This document shows positions 27,477-36,948 of a stretch of 64,000 nucleotides of DNA, one piece after another (position 1 is the stretch's first letter; the number at the start of each line of letters is the position of its first letter). Source of the DNA: Aeromicrobium sp. Root344. GTDB taxonomy: Bacteria > Actinomycetota > Actinomycetes > Propionibacteriales > Nocardioidaceae. Under the pieces are notes generated by a model. It made no database searches and was not told the DNA's origin. It worked only from the letters and a program-made list of their open reading frames with translations. A program made the position numbers and the translations under genes. The stretch spans positions 3,099,571 to 3,163,570 of the forward strand of contig NZ_LMDH01000001.1 of the NCBI RefSeq assembly GCF_001425755.1, written 5' to 3'.

Positions 27477-28178
27477 TCAGATCGCGTCGCGGAGGACCTC
27501 TGCGAGCTGCTCGGGCTTGGTGAACTGTGGCCAGTGGCTGGTCGGCAGCTCGACGATCGTGACGTCCGCGATCTTGGGCAGCTCGGCGAAGTAGGCCTCA
27601 CCGGCGGCCGTGTAGGTGTCGATCTGTTCGCGGGTGAACGTCGTCGTGATCAACGTGACCGGCACGGCATAGCGCGCCTCGTTCGACAGCACCTGGGGGT
27701 CCTGGGCGGCCGCCGCCGGATGCGGCACCGCACGCTCGCGGAAGTCGGCCAGCTGGGCGTCGGTGAAGTCGTCGAGGTCGTGCGACCCGTCGGCGCGGAA
27801 GACGTCCCACTCCGGGAGCGGCAGGTCCGGCCCGTCCGACGGCAGGTGCGGGTTGGTCGGCGTGCCGTGGGGGAGCGGTCCGCTGTCGACGTAGACCGCT
27901 CGCGCGACGCGGTCAGGGCGCTGGTCGACGGCAGCGTGCACGACCGTGCCACCGCCGCTGTGCCCGACGAGGACGACCGGCTCGTCCGACCGGTCGATCT
28001 CGGCCACGACCGCCGCCACGTGCTCGGCGAGGCCGATGCCTGCGCGATCCGTGTCGACCGACTCGAGGCCGGGAAGCGTGAGGGCGACGACCTCGTGGCC
28101 GGCGGCCCCGAGGGCCGGGGCGATGCGGTCCCACGACCACGCGCCGAGCCAGAATCCGGGAACCATGATGATCTTCAT
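27477..28178 (-). CDS. Alpha/beta hydrolase
   Basis: This 233-aa protein has the alpha/beta hydrolase fold, with the nucleophile elbow VGHSGGGTVVHA (Ser) and an N-terminal PGFWLGAWSWD oxyanion region. The catalytic His is probably in the LPTSHWPQFTKPEQLAEVL segment near the end. The ATG at 28178 is chosen over the GTG at 28187 because TACGGT (28186-28191) ends 7 nt before it. The substrate is unknown. It interrupts the his genes on the opposite strand and nothing links it to histidine synthesis. Confidence 0.85.
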   Translation of the reverse strand: MKIIMVPGFWLGAWSWDRIAPALGAAGHEVVALTLPGLESVDTDRAGIGLAEHVAAVVAEIDRSDEPVVLVGHSGGGTVVHAAVDQRPDRVARAVYVDSGPLPHGTPTNPHLPSDGPDLPLPEWDVFRADGSHDLDDFTDAQLADFRERAVPHPAAAAQDPQVLSNEARYAVPVTLITTTFTREQIDTYTAAGEAYFAELPKIADVTIVELPTSHWPQFTKPEQLAEVLRDAI

Positions 28179-28185
28179 ACCGACC

Positions 28186-28215
28186 ACCGTAGGGGCCGAC
28201 TCCGACAGATACGAT
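28186..28215. promoter_or_regulatory. Divergent hydrolase/hisA -10 boxes
   Basis: The minus-strand TACGGT (28186-28191) ends 7 nt before the hydrolase ATG. The plus-strand TACGAT (28210-28215) ends 7 nt before the hisA GTG. Neither gene has a visible Shine-Dalgarno, so both transcripts look leaderless. Confidence 0.6.
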
Positions 28216-28222
28216 CGCCTGC

Positions 28223-28948
28223 GTGACCCTCGAACTCCTCCCCGCCGTCGACGTCGCCGATGGACAGGCCGTGCGTCTCGTCCAAGGTGAGCTCGGCAGC
28301 GAGACGACCTACGGATCCCCCCTCGACGCCGCCCTGCAGTGGCAGTCCGACGGCGCCGAGTGGATCCACCTGGTCGACCTCGATGCCGCGTTCGGCAAGG
28401 GCTCCAACCGTGAGCTCCTCGCCGACGTCGTCACCCGGCTCGACGTCAAGGTCGAGTTGTCCGGGGGCATCCGCGACGATGCCTCGCTCGAGGCTGCGCT
28501 GGCCACCGGCTGCACCCGGGTCAACCTCGGCACCGCCGCTCTGGAGAACCCGGAGTGGTGCCGCAAGGTCGTCGGCCAGTACGGCGACCAGATCGCAGTC
28601 GGTCTCGACGTGCGTGGCACGACGCTCGCGGCACGCGGCTGGACGCAGGAGGGCGGCGACCTGTTCGAGGTGCTGGAGCGCCTTGAGCGCGACGGCTGCG
28701 CCCGTTACGTCCTGACCGACGTCACCAAGGACGGCACGCTCACCGGACCCAACCTGGACCTGCTGCGCCAGGTGTGCGAGATCACCGACAAGCCCGTCGT
28801 CGCCTCGGGCGGCGTGTCGAGCCTCGACGACCTCCGCGCGATCGCCTCCCTGAGCGGCGCCGGCGTCGAGGGCGCGATCGTCGGCAAGGCGCTCTACGCG
28901 GGCGCGTTCACGCTGCCCGAGGCCCTCACGGCGGTCGCTGAGGTCTGA
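28223..28948 (+). CDS. priA: Bifunctional ProFAR/PRA isomerase PriA (HisA/TrpF)
   Basis: This 241-aa (beta/alpha)8 barrel isomerises ProFAR in histidine synthesis. In Actinobacteria lacking trpF it also isomerises phosphoribosyl anthranilate in tryptophan synthesis. Catalytic Asp10 and Asp170 are present, as are Arg18 and the Arg138/Trp140 pair in [10 protein letters not shown], which match residues that give PriA its dual specificity. No trpF occurs in the trp block 9 kb downstream, which supports the bifunctional call. The GTG start fits a leaderless transcript. Confidence 0.93.
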   Translation: MTLELLPAVDVADGQAVRLVQGELGSETTYGSPLDAALQWQSDGAEWIHLVDLDAAFGKGSNRELLADVVTRLDVKVELSGGIRDDASLEAALATGCTRVNLGTAALENPEWCRKVVGQYGDQIAVGLDVRGTTLAARGWTQEGGDLFEVLERLERDGCARYVLTDVTKDGTLTGPNLDLLRQVCEITDKPVVASGGVSSLDDLRAIASLSGAGVEGAIVGKALYAGAFTLPEALTAVAEV

Positions 28949-28956
28949 GGTTTAGC

Positions 28957-29565
28957 TCAGCAGCCGCTGCGCATGAGCTCCGGCCGCTTGCCGTGCGTGA
29001 CCTCGATGAACGAGACCTTCGAGGAGTCCTTGATCGTCGCCACAGTCGTGTCGCCGAACAGGAAGCCGATGTGGTCGTCACCAGCGGTGACGAATGCGCC
29101 GGCCTGGTCGAAGCCGGCCTCGGACACGGGAGACAGCTCGGGGTACGCCTCCTTGACGTCTGCGAGCGTGCTGCCGACACCGATCCCCTCCTCGGTCTTG
29201 GGCCCGCCCGCCGTGACACCCAGCGCCGCGACGCTGCCGTCCTCGCGGGTCAGCACGTCGACTCCGGTGAACTGCTTCTTCCATTGCAGCGCGAACGTAC
29301 AGCCCTCGACACCCTTGACATCGGCGTCGAAGAGCCCTGTTGCGAGCGCCTCGTCCTTGGTGATGCCGGCCTTCACAGGTCCGATGGCTCCTGGCTTGAC
29401 CACCAGGTCGCTCGCGCCGGCCGGCGGGGCGGGCGTCTCCTGGGTGGCCGTGGGTGTGGGGGTGGTCTGCTCGACCGTGAAGTCAGTGTCACCGTTCGTC
29501 GGCTCGCTGCCACAGGCAGATGTGAACAGGACGAGCACCGCGACGGTGCCGAGCATGCGTTTCAT
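28957..29565 (-). CDS. Putative lipoprotein, unknown function
   Basis: This 202-aa exported protein begins MKRMLGTVAVLVLFTSACG, a type II signal peptide with lipobox FTSAC, so Cys18 would be lipidated by Lgt and processed by LspA. A Thr/Pro-rich linker (about residues 32-50) precedes a globular domain of about 150 residues with no motif I recognise. The ATG at 29565 follows GGAGG and places the lipobox correctly. It lies convergent to hisA, inside the his region. Confidence 0.82.
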   Translation of the reverse strand: MKRMLGTVAVLVLFTSACGSEPTNGDTDFTVEQTTPTPTATQETPAPPAGASDLVVKPGAIGPVKAGITKDEALATGLFDADVKGVEGCTFALQWKKQFTGVDVLTREDGSVAALGVTAGGPKTEEGIGVGSTLADVKEAYPELSPVSEAGFDQAGAFVTAGDDHIGFLFGDTTVATIKDSSKVSFIEVTHGKRPELMRSGC

Positions 29566-29662
29566 GGGGGGTCCTCCGACAGGCCAGGTTGTCTCGACCG
29601 TAGTGGCTACGGTCACCGGTTCGCGGGATTTCCCCGAGGGATGAGGCGTCCGTGCCGAGGGA

Positions 29663-29668
29663 TAGGCT
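29663..29668 (+). promoter_or_regulatory. -10 box of leaderless hisF promoter
   Basis: TAGGCT ends 6 nt before the hisF GTG. This gives hisF and the ABC exporter genes behind it a promoter separate from the upstream his genes. Confidence 0.6.
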
Positions 29669-29674
29669 CATCCG

Positions 29675-30436
29675 GTGAGCCTCGCCGTACGCGTCATCCC
29701 CTGTCTGGACGTCGACAACGGCAGGGTCGTCAAGGGCGTCAACTTCGTCAACCTGCGCGATGCAGGCGATCCCGTCGAGATGGCCAAGGTCTACGACGCC
29801 GAGGGCGCCGACGAGCTCACGTTCCTCGACATCACGGCGTCGTCCGACAGCCGCGAGACGACGTTCGACGTCGTCGGCCGCACCGCCGACCAGGTCTTCA
29901 TCCCTCTGACGGTCGGCGGCGGCGTCCGTACGCCCGAGGATGTCGACCGGCTCCTGCGCGCCGGAGCGGACAAGGTCGGCATCAACACCGCCGCGATCGC
30001 CCGGCCCGAGGTCATCGCCGAGATCGCCCACCGATTCGGCAACCAGGTCCTGGTCCTGAGCGTCGACGCGCGGCGCAGCAGCGAGCAGCCGAGCGGCTTC
30101 GAGGTGACCACGCACGGCGGCCGTACGTCTGCCGGCCTCGACGCCGTCGAGTGGGCGCGCACCGCCACCGAGCTGGGTGCCGGAGAGATCCTGCTCAACT
30201 CGATGGACGCCGACGGCACCAAGGACGGCTTCGACCTGGAAATGATTCGGGCGGTCCGTGGCGTTACACAAGTGCCACTCATCGCGAGTGGCGGCGCCGG
30301 CCGGCTCGAGCACTTCCCAGCGGCCATCGAGGCCGGCGCCGACGCAGTGCTCGCCGCGAGCGTGTTCCACTTCGGCGACTTGACCATCGGACAGGTGAAA
30401 GAGACGTTGCGAGCAGCAGGACACAGTGTCCGATAG
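29675..30436 (+). CDS. hisF: Imidazole glycerol phosphate synthase cyclase subunit HisF
   Basis: HisF condenses PRFAR with ammonia from HisH to give imidazole glycerol phosphate and AICAR. The 253-aa barrel has the catalytic Asp in [14 protein letters not shown] and the second in [14 protein letters not shown], plus phosphate-binding VGGGVRT and ASGGAGR. The ABC exporter gene starts 11 nt inside its end, so hisF is translationally linked to the transporter. Confidence 0.97.
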   Translation: MSLAVRVIPCLDVDNGRVVKGVNFVNLRDAGDPVEMAKVYDAEGADELTFLDITASSDSRETTFDVVGRTADQVFIPLTVGGGVRTPEDVDRLLRAGADKVGINTAAIARPEVIAEIAHRFGNQVLVLSVDARRSSEQPSGFEVTTHGGRTSAGLDAVEWARTATELGAGEILLNSMDADGTKDGFDLEMIRAVRGVTQVPLIASGGAGRLEHFPAAIEAGADAVLAASVFHFGDLTIGQVKETLRAAGHSVR

Positions 30437-32276
30437 GACGGCGGCCGAGCCCACCTCGGCAGCGCCACCCGATCCGGACGAGCGTGACCTCGGGACGACC
30501 GACCACACCCATGTGACCGGCCGCGGGTTCGCCCTGCTCGGCCAGGGCATCCGTGAGCAGCGCTTCCTGTTCTCCCTCTCGGTGATCGGCAGCGTCCTCT
30601 ACGGCGCCATGACCGTCGCCGATGCGTGGGTCCTCGGCTGGGCCACGGACCACGTGATCCGTCCGTCGTTCGCCCGGGGCGAGATCGCCAAGGGCGCGCT
30701 GGCCGGTGCGATCGCCCTGTTTCTGGCCGTGGCGATCCTGCGCGGTCTCGGCGTCATCGGCCGCCGGCTGATCGGCGGCGTCGTCTTCTACCGCCTGATC
30801 GCCGACTACCGCCGCCGGGTGACCCGCAAGTACCTCTCCCTGCCGATGGCGTGGCACCACCGTCATCCCACAGGACAGCTGCTCTCCAACGCCAATGCCG
30901 ACGTCGAGGCGACCTGGTCGGTCTTCATGCCGTTGCCGATGGCCGTGGGTGTCATCGCGATGCTGGTCGCCGCGATCGTCGCGATGCTGGCTGCCGACGT
31001 CGTGCTGACGATCGTCGGGCTCATCGTCTTCCCGGCGTTGTTCGCCATCAACGTGTTCTATCAGCGCTGGTTGTCGCCCAAGGTGTCGTACGCCCAGTCG
31101 TTGCGCGGTGACGTGAGCTCGGTCGCGCACGAGTCGTTCGACGGTGCGCTGGTCGTCAAGTCCCTCGGCCGTGAAGCCGACGAGACCGAGCGATTCACCA
31201 AGGTCACCCACGAGCTGCGCGATGCCAACATCGCCGTGGGTCGCATCCGCAGCATGTTCGACCCGCTGCTCGAAGCCCTGCCCAACCTCGGCATCCTCCT
31301 CGTGATCGTGCTCGGCGTCGGGCGAGTGGCCAGCGGTGCGGCCGACCCCGGAGACGTCGTCCAGGTGGCCTACCTCTTCACGGTCGTCGCCTTCCCCGTA
31401 CGAGCGATCGGCTGGGTCCTCGGTGAGCTGCCGCGCAGCGTCGTCGGTTGGGAGCGGGTGTCGTCCGTGCTGGATGCCGAGGGTTCGATGGCCTACGGCT
31501 CGCGAGCGCTGCCCGGCGGCGGACCCGTGGCGCTGGACATCGACGGCCTGACGTTCGGCTACGCCGACGGCGACCGGGACGTCCTGCGGGGCATCGACGT
31601 CGAGGTCGAGCCCGGCAAGGTCGTGGCGGTCGTGGGCGCGACCGGCAGCGGCAAGAGCACGCTGACGTCGTTGCTGACCCGCCTCGTCGACCCGCAGCAC
31701 GGCGCGATCCGCGTCGACGGGCACGACATTCGCGAGCTCAGCCATGCCGAGCTCGCCAAGGCGATCGCAGTCGTCCCGCAGGCCACGTTCCTGTTCGACG
31801 ACAGCGTCCGCGAGAACGTCACCCTCGGCGGCGACTTCTCCGACGAGGACGTCTGGGCCGCTCTGCGTACGGTCCAGGCCGACGGGTTCGTCGCACGTCT
31901 CCCCGCCGGTCTCGACGCCGAGCTCGGCGAGCGCGGCACGACGTTGTCCGGCGGCCAGCGGCAGCGTCTGTCGCTGGCGCGGGCACTCGTACGTCGGCCA
32001 CGCCTGCTGGTGATGGACGACGCCACGAGCGCCGTCGACCCCGAGGTCGAGCAGCGCATCCTCAAGGCGTTGGCGGCACACACGGCCGACGACGACGGGC
32101 CAACCGTGCTCGTGGTTGCCTACCGCAAGGCCACGATCGCGCTCGCCGACGAGGTGGTGTTCCTCGAGGACGGCGTCATCGCCGATCGGGGCAGCCACGA
32201 CGAGCTGGTGGCCCGCTCGGCCGACTACCGCAACCTCGTCAACGCCTACGACCACGCCCGGGGGGTGGAGTCATGA
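30426..32276 (+). CDS. ABC exporter half-transporter with degenerate ATPase site
   Basis: This 616-aa protein has a six-helix exporter domain (about residues 35-340) and a C-terminal nucleotide-binding domain with Walker [10 protein letters not shown] and signature LSGGQRQ. Walker B reads LLVMDDATS, with Asp in place of the catalytic Glu, and the switch-loop position reads VVAYRKAT, with Tyr instead of His. With the next gene it should form a heterodimer with one degenerate and one active ATP site. The GTG start overlaps hisF by 11 nt. The substrate is unknown. Confidence 0.92.
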   Translation: MSDRTAAEPTSAAPPDPDERDLGTTDHTHVTGRGFALLGQGIREQRFLFSLSVIGSVLYGAMTVADAWVLGWATDHVIRPSFARGEIAKGALAGAIALFLAVAILRGLGVIGRRLIGGVVFYRLIADYRRRVTRKYLSLPMAWHHRHPTGQLLSNANADVEATWSVFMPLPMAVGVIAMLVAAIVAMLAADVVLTIVGLIVFPALFAINVFYQRWLSPKVSYAQSLRGDVSSVAHESFDGALVVKSLGREADETERFTKVTHELRDANIAVGRIRSMFDPLLEALPNLGILLVIVLGVGRVASGAADPGDVVQVAYLFTVVAFPVRAIGWVLGELPRSVVGWERVSSVLDAEGSMAYGSRALPGGGPVALDIDGLTFGYADGDRDVLRGIDVEVEPGKVVAVVGATGSGKSTLTSLLTRLVDPQHGAIRVDGHDIRELSHAELAKAIAVVPQATFLFDDSVRENVTLGGDFSDEDVWAALRTVQADGFVARLPAGLDAELGERGTTLSGGQRQRLSLARALVRRPRLLVMDDATSAVDPEVEQRILKALAAHTADDDGPTVLVVAYRKATIALADEVVFLEDGVIADRGSHDELVARSADYRNLVNAYDHARGVES

Positions 32277-34084
32277 GCGAGCGCCAGGCCGAAGAAGGCC
32301 GGCTGACCGGGATCGCGATCCTGCGTCGCGGTCTCGCCCTGTCGCCGGCGATCAAGGAGGGCCTCGGCCTCACGTTGCTGCTGGCGATCCTCAGCACGAT
32401 CGGCGGCTCGGTCATCCCGATCGTCATCAAGCAGACGGTCGACTCCGGTCTCGGCAAGGGCAACGGCACCGAGCTGAGCGATGTCGCCGGCTACCTGCTC
32501 GCCGCGCTCGGCATCATCGTCGTCTCAGGTCTGCTGGCCTACTGGATGCGCGTACGCCTGTTCGTCGCGAGCGAGCGCGGCCTGGCCCAGCTGCGCGTCG
32601 ACGCGTTCCGTCACGTCCACGACCTGTCGATGCTGACCCAGAACGCCGAGCGGCGCGGTGTCCTGGTCTCGCGGGTCACGTCCGACATCGACCAGGTGTC
32701 CCAGTTCCTGCAGTTCACCGGCATCATGATGGTCGTCAGCCTCGGCCAGATCGTCGTGGCCACCGCGATCATGGCGTGGTTCTCGTGGCAGCTGACGATC
32801 GTCGTCTGGGTGTGCTTCCTCCCGCTGGCGATCAGCCTCAAGTACTTCGCCGAGCGGCTCAGCCGCGCCTACGACATCGTGCGTGGCACCGTGGGCGAGA
32901 TGCTGGCGGTCATCGCCGAGCCGGTGGTCGGCGCCTCGGTCGTGCGCGCCTACGCGATCGAGCGTCGCACGCAGCAACGGGTCGATGCCGGCATCGGCCG
33001 CAACCTCGACGCCAACGTCCGGGCCCAGAAGCTCGTCGCCGTCACGTTCGCCTCCGCGGGCGTCGCGGGTGGGCTCGCCAACGCGGCGGTCATCGCGTTC
33101 GGTGTGGCGATCGGGCTGTCCGGCCAGCTGTCGATGGGCACCGTGATCGCGTTCGCGTTCCTCGTCGGCCTGTTCGTCGGGCCGGTCCAGATGGCCACGC
33201 AGGTTCTCACCGACGCCCAGAACGCGATCGCGTCGTGGCGGCGCGTGATCGAGCTGCTCGACACTCCCGCCGATGTGGTCGACCCCGGCGCGGCCGGCAC
33301 GACACTGCCCGGTGGTGTGCTCGGCGCGCGGTTCGAGGGCGTGACCTTCGCCTATCCCGGCGGCCCCGACGTGCTCAAGGACATCGACGTCGAGATCGCG
33401 CCGCGCCAGCGGGTCGCGATCGTCGGCGAGACCGGGTCCGGCAAGACGACGTTCGCCAAGCTGCTGACCCGGCTCATGGACCCGACTGTCGGCGTGGTGC
33501 GGCTGGGGGAGACCGACATCAGTCGGGTGTCCTTCGACGACCTTCGCCGGCACGTCCTCATGGTGCCCCAAGAGGGCTTCCTGTTCGACGCGACGCTGCG
33601 CGACAACCTGCTCTACGGCAAGAAGGACGCGACCGAGACCGAGCTCCTCGAGGTCTTCGACCGCCTGGGGCTGTCCGACTGGTACGCCTCGCTGCCACGC
33701 GGGCTCGACTCGCAGGTCGGCCAGCGTGGTGAGTCGCTGTCGGCGGGGGAGCGGCAGCTCGTCGCCCTCGTACGCTCGGCGCTCGCCGACCCGGAGTTCA
33801 TCGTGCTCGACGAGGCGACCAGCGCGGTCGACCCCCAGACGGAGCTCCGGGCGACTCGTGCCCTCGACCGGCTCCTCGACGGTCGCTCCAGCGTGACGAT
33901 CGCGCACCGGCTGTCGACCGCCGAGAACGCCGACCGGGTCCTGGTGTTCGATGCCGGCCGGCTCGTCGAGGACGGGACCCACGCCGAGCTGGTCGGGCTC
34001 GGTGGCGTCTACGCCCGGCTGCACGCGAGCTGGGTCGCCCAGGCATCGCTCTCGACGCACCAGCCGGCCGTCGACCCCGTGTGA
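32273..34084 (+). CDS. ABC exporter half-transporter with canonical ATPase residues
   Basis: This 603-aa partner has the same TM-NBD plan. Its Walker A (GETGSGKTT), Walker B (FIVLDEATS, catalytic Glu present) and H-loop (TIAHRLST) are intact, but its signature reads LSAGERQ. In a head-to-tail dimer its intact Walker motifs would pair with the LSGGQ of the first subunit, giving one working site. It overlaps the first subunit by 4 nt (ATGA). Confidence 0.93.
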   Translation: MSERQAEEGRLTGIAILRRGLALSPAIKEGLGLTLLLAILSTIGGSVIPIVIKQTVDSGLGKGNGTELSDVAGYLLAALGIIVVSGLLAYWMRVRLFVASERGLAQLRVDAFRHVHDLSMLTQNAERRGVLVSRVTSDIDQVSQFLQFTGIMMVVSLGQIVVATAIMAWFSWQLTIVVWVCFLPLAISLKYFAERLSRAYDIVRGTVGEMLAVIAEPVVGASVVRAYAIERRTQQRVDAGIGRNLDANVRAQKLVAVTFASAGVAGGLANAAVIAFGVAIGLSGQLSMGTVIAFAFLVGLFVGPVQMATQVLTDAQNAIASWRRVIELLDTPADVVDPGAAGTTLPGGVLGARFEGVTFAYPGGPDVLKDIDVEIAPRQRVAIVGETGSGKTTFAKLLTRLMDPTVGVVRLGETDISRVSFDDLRRHVLMVPQEGFLFDATLRDNLLYGKKDATETELLEVFDRLGLSDWYASLPRGLDSQVGQRGESLSAGERQLVALVRSALADPEFIVLDEATSAVDPQTELRATRALDRLLDGRSSVTIAHRLSTAENADRVLVFDAGRLVEDGTHAELVGLGGVYARLHASWVAQASLSTHQPAVDPV

Positions 34085-34107
34085 GGCGGCCTGAGACACT
34101 GGTGGGC

Positions 34108-34446
34108 GTGAGCTCCCTCGACCCCGCCATCGCCGAGCGCCTCAAGCGCGACGCGCAAGGCCTCGTGACCGCCGTGATCCAGGACGCCGAGAGCCGCGAC
34201 GTGCTCATGGTCGGCTGGATGGATGACGAGGCGCTCCATCGCACCCTGACGACCGGACGCGGAACGTTCTGGAGCCGGAGCCGGCAGACCTACTGGGTCA
34301 AGGGGGAGACCTCCGGCAACACCCAGGCCGTGCGCGAGGTCCGGCTCGACTGTGACGGCGACACGCTGCTGGTGCTGGTCGATCAGACCGGGCCGGCGTG
34401 CCACACGGGTGCGCGCACGTGCTTCGACGCGGACCGGCTGCTGTGA
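34108..34446 (+). CDS. hisI: Phosphoribosyl-AMP cyclohydrolase
   Basis: HisI opens the adenine ring of PR-AMP using zinc. The 112-aa monofunctional enzyme has [28 protein letters not shown], the metal site DCDGDTLL and the Cys-containing [15 protein letters not shown] at 34108 gives the usual actinobacterial N-terminus [17 protein letters not shown] at 34081 or 34102 would lengthen it slightly. The next gene starts in its stop (GTGA). trpE, which often follows hisI in related genomes, is not there. Confidence 0.94.
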   Translation: MSSLDPAIAERLKRDAQGLVTAVIQDAESRDVLMVGWMDDEALHRTLTTGRGTFWSRSRQTYWVKGETSGNTQAVREVRLDCDGDTLLVLVDQTGPACHTGARTCFDADRLL

Positions 34447-35018
34447 ATTCGCGCCGTCTCTACGCGCCCGTCGTGCTCGGCACGCTCGCGGCTGGCGGAC
34501 TGGCGTTCTTCGCCGCGTCCCGCACCTGGGCACACGTCAAGATCGCGACCGACGGGCTGCCGTCGGACTCCGTCGACGTGACCGGGTCCGACGCCCAGCC
34601 ACTGGTCTCGGCACTGGCGCTGGTCGTTGTCGCAGCGGCGCTGGCGGTCCTGGCCTCCTCGCCCCGCGTACGTCGTGTGGTCGGCGGGTTCACGGTCCTG
34701 GTCGCGCTCACCGCAGCGGTCGTCGTGCTCCTTGGCGGCTCGTCGCTCGACCATGCGGTCGATCATGCCGTCAAGGAGTCGCCTGCCTACACGGGCACGG
34801 GCGACCACGACTTCACGACGTCGGCCTGGAAATGGGTCGCGGCGGTTGCGTTCCTCCTGGCCGCTTCGTTGGGCGGGATCACCGCTCGCCTCGGAGCGGT
34901 GTGGCCCACCATGAGCAGCCGCTACGACGCCCCCGCCGCACGCCCCGCGGTCACCGCTCCGCAGTCCGACGCCGAGATGTGGAAGGCGTTGGACGAGGGT
35001 CGCGATCCCACCCAGTAG
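34443..35018 (+). CDS. Trp biosynthesis-associated membrane protein (TIGR02234-like)
   Basis: This 191-aa protein has four hydrophobic segments and the family pattern SRTWAHVK followed by [18 protein letters not shown]. The family is found only next to tryptophan genes in Actinobacteria, and its role is unknown. The GTG start overlaps the hisI stop. The neighbour that normally lies between hisI and this gene, trpE, is missing. Confidence 0.85.
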   Translation: MNSRRLYAPVVLGTLAAGGLAFFAASRTWAHVKIATDGLPSDSVDVTGSDAQPLVSALALVVVAAALAVLASSPRVRRVVGGFTVLVALTAAVVVLLGGSSLDHAVDHAVKESPAYTGTGDHDFTTSAWKWVAAVAFLLAASLGGITARLGAVWPTMSSRYDAPAARPAVTAPQSDAEMWKALDEGRDPTQ

Positions 35019-35055
35019 TCTGAGCGCAGATCACGACCACGAGGAGAAACCACCC

Positions 35056-35259
35056 ATGCACGGATCATCGCCCGCCGCCTGGACCGCCGTCCTGCTGTGC
35101 CTCGCCGGCATCACGATCGGTGGCGTCGCGCTGATTCCCGACCCGCACTGGACCTGGTTCATCGTCGGCTGCGTCGTGACGCTCGCCTCGGGCCTGGTCG
35201 GCAAGTTCATGGCCGCCGCGGGACTCGGCGTCGACCGCGCCGAACACGCCGAGCACTGA
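35056..35259 (+). CDS. Small HGxxPAAW two-helix membrane protein
   Basis: This 67-aa protein begins MHGSSPAAWTAV and has two hydrophobic helices separated by PDPHWTWF. Small HGxxPAAW proteins of this kind are typical companions of the Trp-associated membrane protein and trpC in Actinobacteria; function is unknown. GAGGAG lies just before the ATG. A TAGTCT box at 35016-35021 may give it a promoter. Confidence 0.85.
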   Translation: MHGSSPAAWTAVLLCLAGITIGGVALIPDPHWTWFIVGCVVTLASGLVGKFMAAAGLGVDRAEHAEH

Positions 35260-35269
35260 GGCGTACGCG

Positions 35270-35929
35270 ATGAGCAACGAGCCGCCGGCGTACCCGCCTT
35301 ACCCCGGACCCGAAGGGGCCCAGCCCGGCCAGCAGTCGCCTCCGCCTCCCGGATACGGTCAGGCGCCGCCTCCGGGATACGGCCAGCCCCCGTCGTACGC
35401 GTACGGGCAGGTCCCGCCGGCCTACGGCGCAGGTTTCCCGACCGGGCCCGCGCCGTTCCTTGCCAGCTGGTGGTCCCGTGTGGGCGCCTACCTGCTCGAC
35501 GGGCTGATCCTGCTCGGCGTGATCCTCGTTCCGCTGGTGATCGGCCTTGTTCTCACGTTCAAGGACTCCGAGATCGATCCTGTGACGGACGAGATCTCCA
35601 ACGTGGGCGGCGCAGGAATCCTCGTGCTGGTCCTCACGGCACTGCTCTACCTTGCGTTCGACATCTGGAATCGCGTGTTCCGGCAGGGGACCATGGGCCA
35701 GAGCCTCGGCAAGAAGGTCGTCGGCATCCAGGTCGTGCGGGCCGCGCACGGGGATCCCATCGGAGTCGGGGCAGGATTCGGCCGCTGGGGGATCACCTTG
35801 GTGATGGGCTTCGTGCCGTTTGTCAGCTTCATCATCGTCCTGCTCGACTACCTGTGGCCGTTGTGGGACGACAAGAACCAGTCGCTGCACGACAAGGTCG
35901 TCAGCTCGATCGTCATCCGGACCAGCTGA
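35270..35929 (+). CDS. RDD family membrane protein with Pro/Gly/Tyr-rich N-terminus
   Basis: This 219-aa protein has a low-complexity N-terminal tail of PPGYGQ repeats (residues 1-62) and an RDD domain with three membrane helices beginning ASWWSRVGAYLLDGLILL. GQSLGKKVVGIQVV is a typical RDD motif. RDD proteins have been linked to ion or solute transport, but the substrate is not known here. It begins 10 nt after the HGxx gene. This and the next genes break the usual link between HGxx and trpC. Confidence 0.88.
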   Translation: MSNEPPAYPPYPGPEGAQPGQQSPPPPGYGQAPPPGYGQPPSYAYGQVPPAYGAGFPTGPAPFLASWWSRVGAYLLDGLILLGVILVPLVIGLVLTFKDSEIDPVTDEISNVGGAGILVLVLTALLYLAFDIWNRVFRQGTMGQSLGKKVVGIQVVRAAHGDPIGVGAGFGRWGITLVMGFVPFVSFIIVLLDYLWPLWDDKNQSLHDKVVSSIVIRTS

Positions 35930-35963
35930 TGCTCGTCCGACGCACGCCGACCAGGGACATGAC

Positions 35964-36485
35964 ATGAGCGATCAACCGCAGTACCCGAGCTATCCGGGAT
36001 CTGACGACCCTGAGGGCCAGCAGCCGCCTCCGCCTCCGGGCCAGCAGCCGACTCCTCCCGGGTACGGGCAGGCGCCCCCGGCATATGGGCAGCAGCAGCC
36101 GCCGCCACCGCCGGGATATGGGCAGCAGCCCTATGGACAGCCCGCCTACGGTCAACCCGCCTACGGTCAACCCGCCTATGGTCAGCCCGCCTACGGTCAA
36201 CAGCCCTATGGCTACGGCTACGCCCCGGCGCCGCGGACCAACCAGAAGGCACTGTGGGGGATGATCCTCGGGATCGTCTCGATCGTGTTCTGCTACCTCG
36301 GCCTGATCATCGGCCCGGCGGGCATCATCTTGTCGGTCCTGGGCCGCAAGGACATCAAGCGGAGCAACGGCGCCGAGACGGGTGAGGGCATGGCGACGGC
36401 CGGCTTGATCACCGGCGTCGTCGGCACCTTGGTCCAGGCGTCGATCATCACCTTGCTCGTCCTGTCCGAGGTCTACAACTGGTGA
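35964..36485 (+). CDS. DUF4190-like membrane protein with tandem YGQPA repeats
   Basis: This 173-aa protein has a long Pro/Gln/Gly/Tyr-rich tail (residues 1-90) with five YGQPA-type pentapeptides. A C-terminal membrane domain of two helices (from NQKALWGMILGIVSIV) with an intervening GRKDIKRSNG loop follows, as in DUF4190 proteins. ATG at 35964 is used. The DUF2752-like gene overlaps its stop (GTGA). Two further paralogues lie just downstream on the other strand. Confidence 0.85.
   Translation: MSDQPQYPSYPGSDDPEGQQPPPPPGQQPTPPGYGQAPPAYGQQQPPPPPGYGQQPYGQPAYGQPAYGQPAYGQPAYGQQPYGYGYAPAPRTNQKALWGMILGIVSIVFCYLGLIIGPAGIILSVLGRKDIKRSNGAETGEGMATAGLITGVVGTLVQASIITLLVLSEVYNW
36132..36206 (+). repeat. 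Five 15-bp tandem repeats coding YGQPA
   Basis: Five in-frame 15-bp units lie in tandem (for example TACGGTCAACCCGCC twice in a row, with one- to five-base variants around it). They encode the pentapeptide array of the DUF4190-like protein. The unit length keeps the frame, so copy number can vary without breaking the gene. Confidence 0.9.
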
Positions 36486-36916
36486 CGCTCACGCCGAGAG
36501 CCGAGGTCGGGCGCCGCGTGGTGGCGTCTGGTCTTCGCGCTCCGGCACTGCTCGGCGCGGCCGGTCTCGGCGCCGCCGTCCTCCTGCACCTCCGCGACCC
36601 GCACGACTCGGGGTCCTACGGCTACTGCCCGTTCCTGACCCTCACCGGCAAGCCGTGCCCGGGGTGCGGCAGCCTGCGGGCCGTCAACGACCTGACGCGT
36701 GGCGACGTGGTCGGCGCCCTGAGCAGCAATCTGCTCGCGGTGGTGCTGGTGGGCGCCTTGGCTGCGGCATGGGTTCTCTGGGTCGTACGCCGTGTGCGGG
36801 GCAAGGTCGACTCGATGATCACCCTCACCCTGCCGGCGGGGCTCGCCCTGATCGCTGTCATTCTCGCGTTCGGGGTCGTTCGCAACACCCCCTGGGGATC
36901 CTGGCTCGCTCCCTGA
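36482..36916 (+). CDS. DUF2752 membrane protein
   Basis: This 144-aa protein has three hydrophobic segments and the DUF2752 hallmark CPFLTLTGKPCPGCGSLRAV, in which CPGCG suggests a metal or redox site near the membrane. Function is unknown. The GTG start overlaps the DUF4190-like gene, so the two are co-translated. Confidence 0.87.
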   Translation: MTLTPRAEVGRRVVASGLRAPALLGAAGLGAAVLLHLRDPHDSGSYGYCPFLTLTGKPCPGCGSLRAVNDLTRGDVVGALSSNLLAVVLVGALAAAWVLWVVRRVRGKVDSMITLTLPAGLALIAVILAFGVVRNTPWGSWLAP

Positions 36917-36930
36917 GCACGGCCCGCCAG

Positions 36931-36948
36931 GATCCCGCGGCCGGGATC
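36931..36948. terminator. Short hairpin between convergent DUF2752 and DUF4190 genes
   Basis: GATCCCG-CGGC-CGGGATC forms a perfect 7-bp stem with a 4-nt loop. It lies 14 nt past the DUF2752 stop and touches the stop of the convergent gene. It is a modest but well-placed terminator candidate. Confidence 0.5.

Noticed and set aside
27477..29565. Minus-strand hydrolase and lipoprotein as members of histidine synthesis
   Set aside because: They are transcribed against the his genes, have no his-related motif, and a hydrolase or lipoprotein is not needed in the pathway.
36132..36206. 15-bp repeats as a CRISPR-like array
   Set aside because: The units are contiguous with no spacers, lie in frame inside a gene, and no cas gene is present.
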